This document shows, in pieces, positions 8,473 to 17,561 of a DNA stretch of 64,000 nucleotides. The stretch comes from a virus. The stretch is from IMG/VR virus record IMGVR_UViG_3300042922_000836, positions 62,001-126,000 of that record. The stretch is one strand, 5' to 3'. The translations under genes and the position numbers were made by a program. The notes beneath the pieces were generated by a model. The model worked only from the letters and a program-made list of their open reading frames with translations. It did not search any database and was not told the DNA's origin. Within the stretch, counting starts at the first letter, position 1, and each line of letters opens with the position of its first letter.

Positions 8473-8991
8473 TTATTTCAATATTTTTAAATCCAAAACA
8501 GACCTACATATATTATATATCATTTCAGCACTATCCTTTGTAAATATGATATGTATATTGTATTTCGTCTGCAATTTTATAAGTGTCCTGTAAAAAGCCA
8601 ACTCATTATACTGGCTTTCATATCTGTGTGCCAAAATATCTTCCCAACTGCCATTTTCAATTATCAAAAATTTGTGTTCAATATTTTTGGTGCGTTTAAT
8701 TTCATTGCTAAACGCATCACTTTTAAAATTGTTTGCCAGCTCATCCAAGTTTTTCTTTCTTTCGATAAACAATTCATCGACAAAGTGAGTATCTTTCAAA
8801 AATCCCAGATCTGGATTAGCTTTAATTATAAAACCATAGTCACCACTTTCAAAGCTTTTATCCATATAAGAGATTTTATTTTGGTCAAACCACTTCTTAA
8901 TATGTTCATTTTTCTGTTCCCTTTTATCTATTTGAATAACCATATTAGACAGCAATTCCTTATATTGTTTTTCAGTATAGAAAATTCTCAT
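8473..8991 (-). CDS. ERCC4-domain nuclease
   Basis: This 172-residue protein carries the ERCC4 nuclease pattern IDKREQ, then SFESGDYGF, then ERKKNLDELANNF. This is the Asp ... GDY ... ERK-x3-Asp metal site of the XPF/Mus81-type fold. The family cuts branched or flapped DNA, and phage versions are thought to act in recombination or Holliday-junction processing. The ATG at 8991 overlaps the polymerase stop as ATGA, so it is co-translated with the polymerase at the end of the replication operon. Confidence 0.75.
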   Translation of the reverse strand: MRIFYTEKQYKELLSNMVIQIDKREQKNEHIKKWFDQNKISYMDKSFESGDYGFIIKANPDLGFLKDTHFVDELFIERKKNLDELANNFKSDAFSNEIKRTKNIEHKFLIIENGSWEDILAHRYESQYNELAFYRTLIKLQTKYNIHIIFTKDSAEMIYNICRSVLDLKILK

Positions 8992-11900
8992 CGTACCATC
9001 ACCCACTTTTTTAATATCTTTTCTGTTTCATCTTTTTGAACCCATTCATTGTTGGAATCCTTAAACCATTTCTTTTCTTCGGAACATTCAAGTGTCTTTA
9101 TAATATCGCCTTTTTCAAAAGCATTATCTTCAAATTGTTTTATCTTTGCTTTAACAATTTCCACTTCACCATTACAAAGTCTATATAATGTAATCTTAGG
9201 ATTCGTAAATTTAATTTCTATTTCAGTTACAAAAGCATATTCAGGTGAAAGATTTGGAATGATTGTCTGTATATAGCCTAAATGATCTAATTCATATTTA
9301 ATTCTTTCATTCATAGGAATATCTTTATTATCGAGAGTATCCCAAATTTCCCTTAAACTTCTGTCATAATCAAAATTCCGATATAATTTGTCAGTTTGCT
9401 CAGAATATTCAGTTATGTATTTTTTATAGTTTTCATTTAAATTTTCTTTATTAAACTGCGTTCTTTCATATAAATCATCTACACATTTTATAAAGTTTTT
9501 TATCTTTGTAATTGAACCAAACTCATCAAAATAACCGATTTCAACTAAAGTATTTATTTTAGAACTATCAAGGCTCTTTATTTTTTTCAGTGCTTTCAAT
9601 AAATCATAGAAATTATCGAATTTTTGTTTTTGTGATAAAGAATATAGGTCATCAGCACACTTTTGACTCAATCCTTTAATAGAAAGCAAAGATGAATATA
9701 TAACCATGTTTTTCTTATCAGCAACAAACTTACGGTTATCTGCACCCCATTCAAATTTACCCTCTTTAATATTAAATGCTTTTGTCATTTCTTGCTTTAA
9801 TTCTGCAACCTTATCTTTTTTGCCTTTATCCGAATAGACTTGCAATAAAACCTCATAGAATTCATAAGGGTAATAAGCTTTGAGATATGCACAATACAGA
9901 GAATCAAGTGCCATACAGAAAGCATGAGCCGAATTAAATCCATAACCGCAACTATCACTTATGATTTGCCATACTTTTTCTGACATTTCTGTTGCCTCTA
10001 TGTCTGTTACATTCACACCTTCTTTAATTTTCTCTTTAAATCCCTCTATGAATTTTGATTTCAATGGTCTTACCTTTTCAGGATGTTTTTTAGCAATAGC
10101 TTTAATAATACCATAACATTGATCAATAGGAAATCCCGCATAGTTTAAAGTATTCATAGTTTGCTCTTGGTACAAAATGAATGATTGTGGAAATTCTTTT
10201 GTCTGTATGAGGTTATCAAAAGCTTTAATACCATAACTAAATGGCTCTCTTGATTTAAATTTTGAATACATTGACTTAAATGCAGGTCGGATACCCGCTA
10301 TAAAAGCTGAAAGTTCTGAAATATTTTTCGGTTGATATTCCATGGCTTTTTTCTTTGTGGAATCTTTTTCAACCTGATTGACACCAATCGTATAACCATA
10401 TTTATAAATATCCCAGATCTTTTCATTGTCTTTTACTATTTCCATCAATTGATTGACAGTATGCGGTTTCATTTTTATCCGTTTATAAATCAAATCAATT
10501 AACAGAACAACATCGACTTTAAGAAGGTCATTTTTTAAGAACTTGTAATTTTCAGCAATAGCACCATCAATGACTGTTGTTATATATTCTTTTTTTGTAC
10601 TTTCACTTTTACATTTAATTAAGCCAATTTCTTCTCTGATATTTCCTTGATATAGCAAATAACCGCAAGGTGCTTTTTTCTTATCTGAAATAACACCCCA
10701 ATATGGTTTACTTTGAGTTATGTAATCATGATATTTTTCATCTACAAAATCATAAATGCTTAAATCTTCTTTTTCATCATCATCCGCATATTTTTCAGCT
10801 TCATCATACTGCTCTATTTGTTTGGAAATTTCATTAGCTATTTCAAAGTCCAAATTTTTTGCCCTTGCAAACAATTTAAATGCTGATTTCTTTTTAAATG
10901 TTCCGAAAGCAATCATTGGATATGCATGTCCTTTTCCTAAAATCTGTTCTTGAGCTTCTGCAAAAACCTCTGGATTACCACAGTTCATATCAAGGTCAGG
11001 TAAACTTCGTGTTTCCAAAATACGGCTTTCGGAAATAAAACGTTCAGGATAAAGCTTTATGGGAGAAGTAAATCTGTCAACTTTACTAAAACCTAAAAGA
11101 GTATTTGTAAAATATCCGACACCAGAACCTCTTCCGCTATTTGTTATAATTCCACCCAGTTCTTCGGCTTTTTTTACAATTGCATAGTCAAATAAGAAAT
11201 AATCTGCCATACCTGTTTTTTTAATTACATCAACTTCATTTTTAACACCCTCATAATATCTGTCATATTCAGATTCAGGTATATTCTTCATATACTCTTT
11301 AAATTTTGCAGTAATCAATCTACTGTAAATTTTATTTTTTTCTTCTTGCGTATTATTTGGGTACACAGTTGGAAGTTTAATATCATTATTTAATACAATA
11401 TCTTCAAAACTTAAAACAATATCGGTATTATCCATGGCTCTTTTAATTTGCTCACTGTTTAAAATACCCTGTTTAATAAATCTATTTTTTGTTGTTTCAT
11501 CATCAGGATAATCCATAAACCAGCCATCTTCTTCATCATAATGAATACCTTTTGCCTCTAATACATAAGTCCTTTCTTTTTCCTGTTCAGGATAAATATA
11601 GTGACTATCCATTCCGACAATAATATCAATTCCGTATTTTTCTGATAAATTAAGAATATATTTATTAATTATTCTCTGCTTATCCGTTAAATGATATTGC
11701 ACTTCAAGCATTAAATTATCTTTAAAATGATTATGTAATTGCATGATAATTTCATCAATTTCAGCATACTGCCAGAAAGCAATACAGGCAGTAGTTACAA
11801 ACACATCATCAGGTGGAAGAGAAAGTAATAACTCAATATCAACTCTTGGTTTATAATAATAACCACTTTCGTTTGCATCGGAAAGAATACGATTTATTGC

Positions 11901-12185
11901 TCTTCTTCCTGTTTCATTTTTAGCAAGAATAACAATATGTCCGTTTGTTCTATCTTTCTCAGAACGATCTTTAACCCAATATGCCTCAGTTCCAAAAATA
12001 AATTTAAGGTTATATTTTTTTGCCATTTCATAGGTTTCATAGTAATAAGACTGCCATCCATGGTCTACACTTGATAATACTTTATGTCCTAATTCGATAC
12101 ATCTTTTTGCATAATCCTCATATGATGCGGCAGAATCAGGTGTAAATATATTTGAGTAATATGTATGTTTATGATAATTCTGCAT
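8988..12185 (-). CDS. DNA polymerase III alpha subunit (DnaE type)
   Basis: This 1065-residue C-family replicative polymerase begins with a PHP domain (HKHTYYS at residues 5-11, VDHG at 40-43). The palm follows, with GRGSGVGYF at 351-359 and the catalytic Asp pair in PDLDMN (397 and 399). The third Asp is in LLKVDVV (558). It is slightly shorter than bacterial DnaE and shows no inserted proofreading exonuclease. It copies phage DNA, with the helicase and primase encoded just upstream. The ATG lies 12 nt after the nuclease stop. Confidence 0.92.
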   Translation of the reverse strand: MQNYHKHTYYSNIFTPDSAASYEDYAKRCIELGHKVLSSVDHGWQSYYYETYEMAKKYNLKFIFGTEAYWVKDRSEKDRTNGHIVILAKNETGRRAINRILSDANESGYYYKPRVDIELLLSLPPDDVFVTTACIAFWQYAEIDEIIMQLHNHFKDNLMLEVQYHLTDKQRIINKYILNLSEKYGIDIIVGMDSHYIYPEQEKERTYVLEAKGIHYDEEDGWFMDYPDDETTKNRFIKQGILNSEQIKRAMDNTDIVLSFEDIVLNNDIKLPTVYPNNTQEEKNKIYSRLITAKFKEYMKNIPESEYDRYYEGVKNEVDVIKKTGMADYFLFDYAIVKKAEELGGIITNSGRGSGVGYFTNTLLGFSKVDRFTSPIKLYPERFISESRILETRSLPDLDMNCGNPEVFAEAQEQILGKGHAYPMIAFGTFKKKSAFKLFARAKNLDFEIANEISKQIEQYDEAEKYADDDEKEDLSIYDFVDEKYHDYITQSKPYWGVISDKKKAPCGYLLYQGNIREEIGLIKCKSESTKKEYITTVIDGAIAENYKFLKNDLLKVDVVLLIDLIYKRIKMKPHTVNQLMEIVKDNEKIWDIYKYGYTIGVNQVEKDSTKKKAMEYQPKNISELSAFIAGIRPAFKSMYSKFKSREPFSYGIKAFDNLIQTKEFPQSFILYQEQTMNTLNYAGFPIDQCYGIIKAIAKKHPEKVRPLKSKFIEGFKEKIKEGVNVTDIEATEMSEKVWQIISDSCGYGFNSAHAFCMALDSLYCAYLKAYYPYEFYEVLLQVYSDKGKKDKVAELKQEMTKAFNIKEGKFEWGADNRKFVADKKNMVIYSSLLSIKGLSQKCADDLYSLSQKQKFDNFYDLLKALKKIKSLDSSKINTLVEIGYFDEFGSITKIKNFIKCVDDLYERTQFNKENLNENYKKYITEYSEQTDKLYRNFDYDRSLREIWDTLDNKDIPMNERIKYELDHLGYIQTIIPNLSPEYAFVTEIEIKFTNPKITLYRLCNGEVEIVKAKIKQFEDNAFEKGDIIKTLECSEEKKWFKDSNNEWVQKDETEKILKKWVMVR

Positions 12186-12197
12186 TATATTACTCCT

Positions 12198-13295
12198 TTA
12201 AAATAAATCTTCATCGTTATTATTAAATTGTGAATCCTTTGTATCTAAAAACTTTTTAATATGAGGACATGATTTTCTATGATTGCACAAAACTGTACAA
12301 AAGAAAGTATCTTCGACAGCTTTACCGCTTTTATTGTATTTGGTGAAATTTTTTACTTTCCATTCACTCTCTTTGTCAGATTTATTTTCAAATCTTTTAA
12401 TCATTTCCGTAATATATTCAATGGTTTCTCTTCTGACTTCATCTGTCAATTCGTATTTTCTCACATATGGTTTTATTGTATATTTGTCTATAACACTTGA
12501 TGGTAAATTACTAAGTGAGTTATTTTTTAATGATTCTGTCAGCATATTTTCTACATCGAATTCATCATACCCTAAGTCATATAAGTTTTTTTCAAGATAC
12601 GGTTTTAATTCTGATACAAGCTTACCACGATTAATTACTTTCGACTGCGTTGTTTCAGATTTAGAGGTTTTTTTGGTTTTTCCCATAAAAGTAACTTCAC
12701 AATATTTAACCATTATCCAAGCAACAAGCTTTACTTTGTTTCCCTCTTGCTCTTTAGCCATTGCATATAAACAAAGCTGTCTTCCCGCCTTAATTAAGCT
12801 TTCATTGTCGAAATCAGTTGATGTTTTATAATCAAAGATTGAAATTGTATCATCATTATTATGCCTGATTAAATCAGTGTAACCTTGTAGATATACATCC
12901 TCATTCAGTTTATAAAGTATCAATTCCTCAGTAGTAAAGTATCCATATGGTCTTCTGTAATTTTCGCAGAAGTGGTTCATATCCTTTAACCAATTTTCTC
13001 TTATTTTTTCATTGGGGAAATCTACTCCGACAAGGTCAAGTTCCTCCAGCTCTTTATGTAATGCAATTTTCAAATCTTCTTCAGTTGCCTCATCATTCAT
13101 AAGCAATTCCAAAGTATCATGAATAATTGAGCCGAGAATAGAATAAACACCGTCAATACCTTTATCATGTTTTATGTAAGTTCGCCATGCACTGTATTCA
13201 CATTCATGAATTGTGTTTAGTTTGCTGATAGAGTAAATTCGTTTTTTTAATTCATATAACTTTTCAAGTCTTTCATCTTTTTCACGTATGCCTAT
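12198..13295 (-). CDS. PD-(D/E)XK nuclease (RecB/Cas4-like), apparent ATA start
   Basis: This is a 365-residue nuclease of the RecB/Cas4 type. The N-terminal block (YSISKLNTIHECEYSAW and GSIIHDTLE) is the family signature. A catalytic-type motif follows in the IFDYKTS region near residue 175, and Cys residues near the C-terminus could hold an iron-sulfur cluster. No ATG, GTG or TTG precedes this conserved block. AAAGGAAG lies 9 nt before an ATA at 13293-13295, taken here as the start; ATT at 13296 is the alternative. The C-terminus ends DEDLF, resembling the SSB-like protein's tail. Confidence 0.75.
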   Translation of the reverse strand: MGIREKDERLEKLYELKKRIYSISKLNTIHECEYSAWRTYIKHDKGIDGVYSILGSIIHDTLELLMNDEATEEDLKIALHKELEELDLVGVDFPNEKIRENWLKDMNHFCENYRRPYGYFTTEELILYKLNEDVYLQGYTDLIRHNNDDTISIFDYKTSTDFDNESLIKAGRQLCLYAMAKEQEGNKVKLVAWIMVKYCEVTFMGKTKKTSKSETTQSKVINRGKLVSELKPYLEKNLYDLGYDEFDVENMLTESLKNNSLSNLPSSVIDKYTIKPYVRKYELTDEVRRETIEYITEMIKRFENKSDKESEWKVKNFTKYNKSGKAVEDTFFCTVLCNHRKSCPHIKKFLDTKDSQFNNNDEDLF

Positions 13296-13310
13296 AATTA
13301 TCTTCCTTTC

Positions 13311-14333
13311 TTATAACCATATTGTACATTCCTGAATGATTTTCTTAAAAATATCTTTTGGCATGTCACAAGGAGATAATTTACTGTCCTTTGGCAAATA
13401 TTTATTTTCCAAATCATAAATAAAGCCAATTTGATTTTGAAACATCAAATTATCAACCTGTAATTTTTTACATTCCTCAATGATATCTTCGATTTTTAAA
13501 CCTTCATCATAACATACAATGTATCTTTTAATTAATAAAGCTTTTAAATATTTTGCTTGTATGTCGGATATATGACAACCGCAACTTGCGACTGCATTGT
13601 TACAACCCATACTGAATAATTTCATTATTGATTTTTCACTTTCTACAATTAAACATAAATCTTTTTCTTGAATTGCCGAATAATTTTTAGCATAACCATA
13701 GAGTGTTAAACTCCGACTACAAGGAATAATGGGTAAATATCTTTCCTCTTTTGCACAATGCTTATCATTTAATCTTCCCATTATTCCGATTAATTTATTA
13801 TCTAATGAATATTCAGGAATGGTAATCCTATTTGTTGTAAAATCATAACCAATACCGAATTCTTCTTGTGCTTGAAAGTCTATTCCGTCTTTAAAAAACA
13901 GCATATTATATTTGTTTTTATATGGCTCTAAAATGCTTTCAGGATATGTTTTCATAGATAGTTCAGGCTCTACAATATCTTTAAGAAGATCCTTATAAAA
14001 CCCGCCAAATGGAAATTTTACATCAGTTTGGAATTGAGATTTTTCCAACCCAGCTTTTTCTGTTATATAATCTAATGCTTGTAAAAAGCTTATTTCTTTC
14101 TTTTTCATGCATAAGGTATATAAATTTCCTTTATCATTATTGCTGAAACAATGGTATGACAAAGTATTTAAATTGAAAACAGTTGATGTAGGATTTCTGC
14201 CTGATTCTCTTGCAAACCGTAATATTTCCTTTGTTTTATCATGAGAAATATTATCAAATCCCAAATCTTCCAATATTGAAATAACAGTTTCGGTGTTATT
14301 GCTTAAATAATCTGTTAATGCAATTAAATTGAT
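13311..14333 (-). CDS. DnaG-type primase, apparent ATC start
   Basis: This is a 340-residue primase-like protein. A TOPRIM region is visible as LCLIVESEKSIMKLFSMG followed by CNNAVASCG and CYDEG, and a zinc-type or CHC2-like region may lie at 40-75. The conserved-looking N-terminus (NLIALTDYLSNNTETVI) extends upstream of the first TTG. The only properly spaced codon behind GGGAGGTG is ATC at 14331-14333. A 14-codon ATG frame in another register begins at 14340. It makes RNA primers for the replisome together with the adjacent DnaB-like helicase. Confidence 0.72.
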   Translation of the reverse strand: MNLIALTDYLSNNTETVISILEDLGFDNISHDKTKEILRFARESGRNPTSTVFNLNTLSYHCFSNNDKGNLYTLCMKKKEISFLQALDYITEKAGLEKSQFQTDVKFPFGGFYKDLLKDIVEPELSMKTYPESILEPYKNKYNMLFFKDGIDFQAQEEFGIGYDFTTNRITIPEYSLDNKLIGIMGRLNDKHCAKEERYLPIIPCSRSLTLYGYAKNYSAIQEKDLCLIVESEKSIMKLFSMGCNNAVASCGCHISDIQAKYLKALLIKRYIVCYDEGLKIEDIIEECKKLQVDNLMFQNQIGFIYDLENKYLPKDSKLSPCDMPKDIFKKIIQECTIWL

Positions 14334-14365
14334 GTAGCATCACCTCCCCTATCTTGCTTTATATT

Positions 14366-15835
14366 TTATTGGTGTGTATTGACTACTGTACAATATCCTA
14401 CTTCAGTCCATTTATTATATCTGCCATTAAATTCATAGACCAACTGTACATTAGTTTCATCATTTCTACTTTTGTCTAAAAAGAATATTTTATATGTTTT
14501 ATTTTTATCAAGAGTTATCATTTTCCTGATTTTTGAATATTTACCGTTTTCATCTCTTTCAAGCTGATACGGTTTTACATCATATCTTTCGTTTTCAAAT
14601 TCATCTGCCCATATATCACGAAAGTAAACCATTTCAGAAAATACTTCTTTTATTTGTTTAGCATTACTTAGACAACTTGCGTTTAAATACCTTTGATTTA
14701 AAGTGTGTAATGCCAACTGATATGTAGTGACAATTGCAATATTTTCTTTACTTGCAAGTTGCAATAATTTTCTTGACTGCATTAAAAGTTGTTGCCACAT
14801 TGAATTATCATCAATTTCATCTTCACTTTTAAATGTGTCATACATAACCAAGTTATAACCAAGTTTGCTGTACTTTCGGATATATTTTGTAATCTTATTC
14901 ATATCATTATCAAACATCTTATAAAACTTGATTGTCTTATATTTTTCATTGGCTATATCCTTTGCTTTATTTAACATATCAAGTTGTTCTTGTGTAAAAT
15001 TGCCCATTTTAATTTTTTTACGAGTAAGATCCCAATAATTTAATTCTTGCGTTAAAATATGAATCAATAATAAAATTTTGAAAGCCTCTGATTTTTGTTC
15101 GTTACTTATGACAATACATTTGATACCACTTTCACAAGCTGGTATTATCATATTTTCAAAAACGAAAGATGATTTTCCACCACCTGAATAAGAACTTAAC
15201 ATAAACAATTCAGATAAGGGAATTCCTAAAGTTAAATAATTTAATATTTTGCATATCTTTCCATAAGCAATTCCCATAGTTGAACCTTTATTACATTCGG
15301 CAATGAAATCATCATCTATTTCAAGAGTTTCAATATTCATATCATGACTTACATTTATCGCAACACTATTTAACTGATAATCAAAAAAATCATAAACATC
15401 TTGGCTTGTCATATTTTTGAATTTGTTTAAATTCTGCAAAATATTAAAACCTTTATCGTAATACTGTAACATTATATTTGCTTTAACAATTTTATCGTGA
15501 TAAGCATCAATATTATCTGTATTTATCAAATTTTTCAAATCTTCAACTGTCCTGCATCCACCCATTTCATCAAATTTTGATTTTACATTTGGCTTGTCCT
15601 GTAAAAACGTAAATATTGATACAGAATCAAAAGATTTAAATCCTTGATTATACATTTGTTTTCCGAGAGAAAAGTAAAATATGCCATCATCCGTTAATAT
15701 TGTTTCGTCACCATTTTCATTTATCTTGCCATAATCATCATATAAATCAGGCTCTTTCCACAAACAAAAAATAAAGGAAGCCTCAATACTTTCTCTGCCA
15801 TTAGTTAACTCTGCTGGATACTTTTTTAAATCTAT
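14366..15835 (-). CDS. DnaB-type replicative helicase, apparent ATA start
   Basis: This is a 489-residue RecA-fold hexameric helicase. The N-terminal domain is helical (SIEASFIFCLWKEPDLY), and Walker A is SYSGGGKSS about 40% into the protein. The Walker B region is LVMYDT, with an IVTTYQ motif later. The N-terminal family block continues upstream of the first TTG to an ATA at 15833-15835. That ATA overlaps the preceding gene's TAG as ATAG, the equivalent of the usual ATGA coupling, with AGGAG 10 nt upstream. It unwinds DNA ahead of the polymerase. Confidence 0.82.
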   Translation of the reverse strand: MDLKKYPAELTNGRESIEASFIFCLWKEPDLYDDYGKINENGDETILTDDGIFYFSLGKQMYNQGFKSFDSVSIFTFLQDKPNVKSKFDEMGGCRTVEDLKNLINTDNIDAYHDKIVKANIMLQYYDKGFNILQNLNKFKNMTSQDVYDFFDYQLNSVAINVSHDMNIETLEIDDDFIAECNKGSTMGIAYGKICKILNYLTLGIPLSELFMLSSYSGGGKSSFVFENMIIPACESGIKCIVISNEQKSEAFKILLLIHILTQELNYWDLTRKKIKMGNFTQEQLDMLNKAKDIANEKYKTIKFYKMFDNDMNKITKYIRKYSKLGYNLVMYDTFKSEDEIDDNSMWQQLLMQSRKLLQLASKENIAIVTTYQLALHTLNQRYLNASCLSNAKQIKEVFSEMVYFRDIWADEFENERYDVKPYQLERDENGKYSKIRKMITLDKNKTYKIFFLDKSRNDETNVQLVYEFNGRYNKWTEVGYCTVVNTHQ

Positions 15836-16353
15836 ACTTCGTCATCTCCTAAAAATTTACTTATATCTTTTCTATCTTTTTGATTATTGTTATTATTAAT
15901 ATCTGCCATATCTCTTGCAGTGTCTATACATATAATTTTCATTTCACTGTTTTGCCTTGATTTTACACGTTTTTTATCTTCATATACTTGATTGATATTG
16001 TTATTTATAATTCCAAAAATATAGGCTATTTTAAGACTTTCATTTTCAAAATCCTTTTGCCTTAATGCCTTTTTAATTTTTTCATCTTGCTGTTCGATTG
16101 TTTCTAAAATAACTTCATTACTATAAAAGTTAAGTTCATTTAATTTACGAGTTAATATTGTATTAAACTTTTGACCTTTTTCATAGTTCAAAAATTCATA
16201 ACAGATATGATCAACTATTTTTCTATATAAAGTTTTAGGTTTCTGAAATTCATCATAGACTTCTTGTGATTTATAATATTTATTCTTAATTTTAATGAAT
16301 TCATCAGTATAACCTATTTCGCCTGTTATTGTACATTTACATTTTCTTCTCAT
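15832..16353 (-). CDS. Unknown 173-aa replication-operon protein (possible helicase loader)
   Basis: The protein is mainly helical and lysine-rich, with an N-terminal CKC pair and a block FENESLKIAYIFGIINNNIN near residue 115. It is not recognised, but lies directly before and overlaps the DnaB gene, where phages often encode a helicase loader or DnaD-like organiser. The ATG at 16353 sits behind GGGGGTG. The stop is TAG, which shows that TAG works as an ordinary stop in this genome. Confidence 0.55.
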   Translation of the reverse strand: MRRKCKCTITGEIGYTDEFIKIKNKYYKSQEVYDEFQKPKTLYRKIVDHICYEFLNYEKGQKFNTILTRKLNELNFYSNEVILETIEQQDEKIKKALRQKDFENESLKIAYIFGIINNNINQVYEDKKRVKSRQNSEMKIICIDTARDMADINNNNNQKDRKDISKFLGDDEV

Positions 16354-16371
16354 ATTAACACCCCCAAGGAA

Positions 16372-16390
16372 AGGTGGGTAATACCCACCT
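16372..16390. terminator. Perfect 7-bp intergenic hairpin
   Basis: AGGTGGG and CCCACCT flank a 5-nt loop between the Sak4-like gene and the next gene. On the minus strand only TTTCCTT follows, so it is at best a weak terminator. It could set the transcript ratio or protect the 3' end of the upstream message. Confidence 0.5.
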
Positions 16391-16397
16391 ATTTTAA

Positions 16398-17498
16398 TTA
16401 CTGTTCTAAAAGTGCAACGATTTCGCAAAGAACATCAACAGGTAATTTTTCATCAGTAAATTTCTTACAATTGCTTTCGGCTAATTTTGCTTTTGCACTT
16501 GCTTTTACAGAATCTGATGCTTTAATGAATTTATCAGAAATAATGGCAAGATAATTTTGTCTTAAATCAATATTTGCGGTTTCATCATCGACTTCATGCT
16601 CTTTTTTTATTGCTATTTCTGCCTGTTTTTCATGCTGTTTTTCTTCTGCTTTTTTCATATTATTTAATTCACTTTCAGAAACAGGTTCTGTAATTGAGTT
16701 TTTAACACCATATTCAAAAGCTTCAAGAAATGCCTCTGGTGATAAATCAATCTTTTCAGGTAATACAGTAAATCTGCTACCCGCATCGATAAATGAATTA
16801 CCTCTTAAATAAATAATTCTATGTTCACCGAGAATTTTACCGTCTACAATTTCTCTATCTATACCACCGACCATAACCATCTGTGCTGTATCGGCAATAG
16901 CAGAGTAAATATTGTCCTGAAGGTTATTTGTGATTTGTTCATACTTTTCACCACTGAATAAATCGGTTTTTTCCTTCAACTTTGTATGACACAGAATAAA
17001 TACTGCTATACCAGCATTTCTTAAACGAGCCATTTGGTCATTTATAAGAAGTATTAATCTATCTTTGCCACGATTATAACCACCAAATGCATCATTCAAT
17101 GATTTACAAGGAGTACCTTTTTCTTTCTTATGTAATCTGAAAACTTCTTTTGTAGCCACATCAACCATTGTGTCGAAAGTATCAAAGCAAATTCCCTTTA
17201 TACCATAAGTTTTATTATTTTCGACTATATCATCAACAATCTGTTCAAAACCTCTGGTTTCTGTTTCCTCATCATAATCCTGTGACCAATCTGTTGCAAC
17301 TTCAACTTGTAAATTATCGAGTGAATGATAACCTTCCTCATTTCCAAAGGATACAAGCAATCCCTTTGTTTCATCACCCCATGCCTTTTTAACAAGCTTT
17401 GACCACCATGTAGTTTTACCAAATTTTCTTGGTGCAAGAAACATATAATGCGGATAACTACATAAATCCACTTTAACCTTATTCAATTTAAATCCCAT
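16398..17498 (-). CDS. Sak4-like RecA-fold ATPase
   Basis: This is a 366-residue AAA_24-type ATPase. Walker A is APRKFGKTT (22-30). A Walker-B-like ICFDTFDTMV and the IAVFILCHTKLKEK segment are typical of the phage Sak4 recombinase family, a shortened RecA-like core. The C-terminus is charged and helical. Sak4 proteins help single-strand annealing and usually work with a partner SSB; here an SSB-like gene lies just upstream. The ATG has AAGGA 8 nt before it. Confidence 0.75.
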   Translation of the reverse strand: MGFKLNKVKVDLCSYPHYMFLAPRKFGKTTWWSKLVKKAWGDETKGLLVSFGNEEGYHSLDNLQVEVATDWSQDYDEETETRGFEQIVDDIVENNKTYGIKGICFDTFDTMVDVATKEVFRLHKKEKGTPCKSLNDAFGGYNRGKDRLILLINDQMARLRNAGIAVFILCHTKLKEKTDLFSGEKYEQITNNLQDNIYSAIADTAQMVMVGGIDREIVDGKILGEHRIIYLRGNSFIDAGSRFTVLPEKIDLSPEAFLEAFEYGVKNSITEPVSESELNNMKKAEEKQHEKQAEIAIKKEHEVDDETANIDLRQNYLAIISDKFIKASDSVKASAKAKLAESNCKKFTDEKLPVDVLCEIVALLEQ

Positions 17499-17524
17499 AA
17501 TAAAATCCTTCTTTCTTTTTATAA

Positions 17525-17545
17525 GGTGGCAGATTGACTGCCACC
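17525..17545. terminator. Perfect 8-bp intergenic hairpin
   Basis: GGTGGCAG and CTGCCACC flank a 5-nt loop between the SSB-like and Sak4-like genes. There is no good T-run on the minus side, so an mRNA-stabilising or attenuating role is more likely than full termination. It resembles the hairpin at 16372. Confidence 0.5.
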
Positions 17546-17561
17546 ATAATTTAATTTAATT

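Noticed and set aside
12634-12650. Operator-like site inside the nuclease gene
   Set aside because: GTCGAAAGTAAT matches part of the motif but lies within coding sequence with no promoter, so it may be chance.
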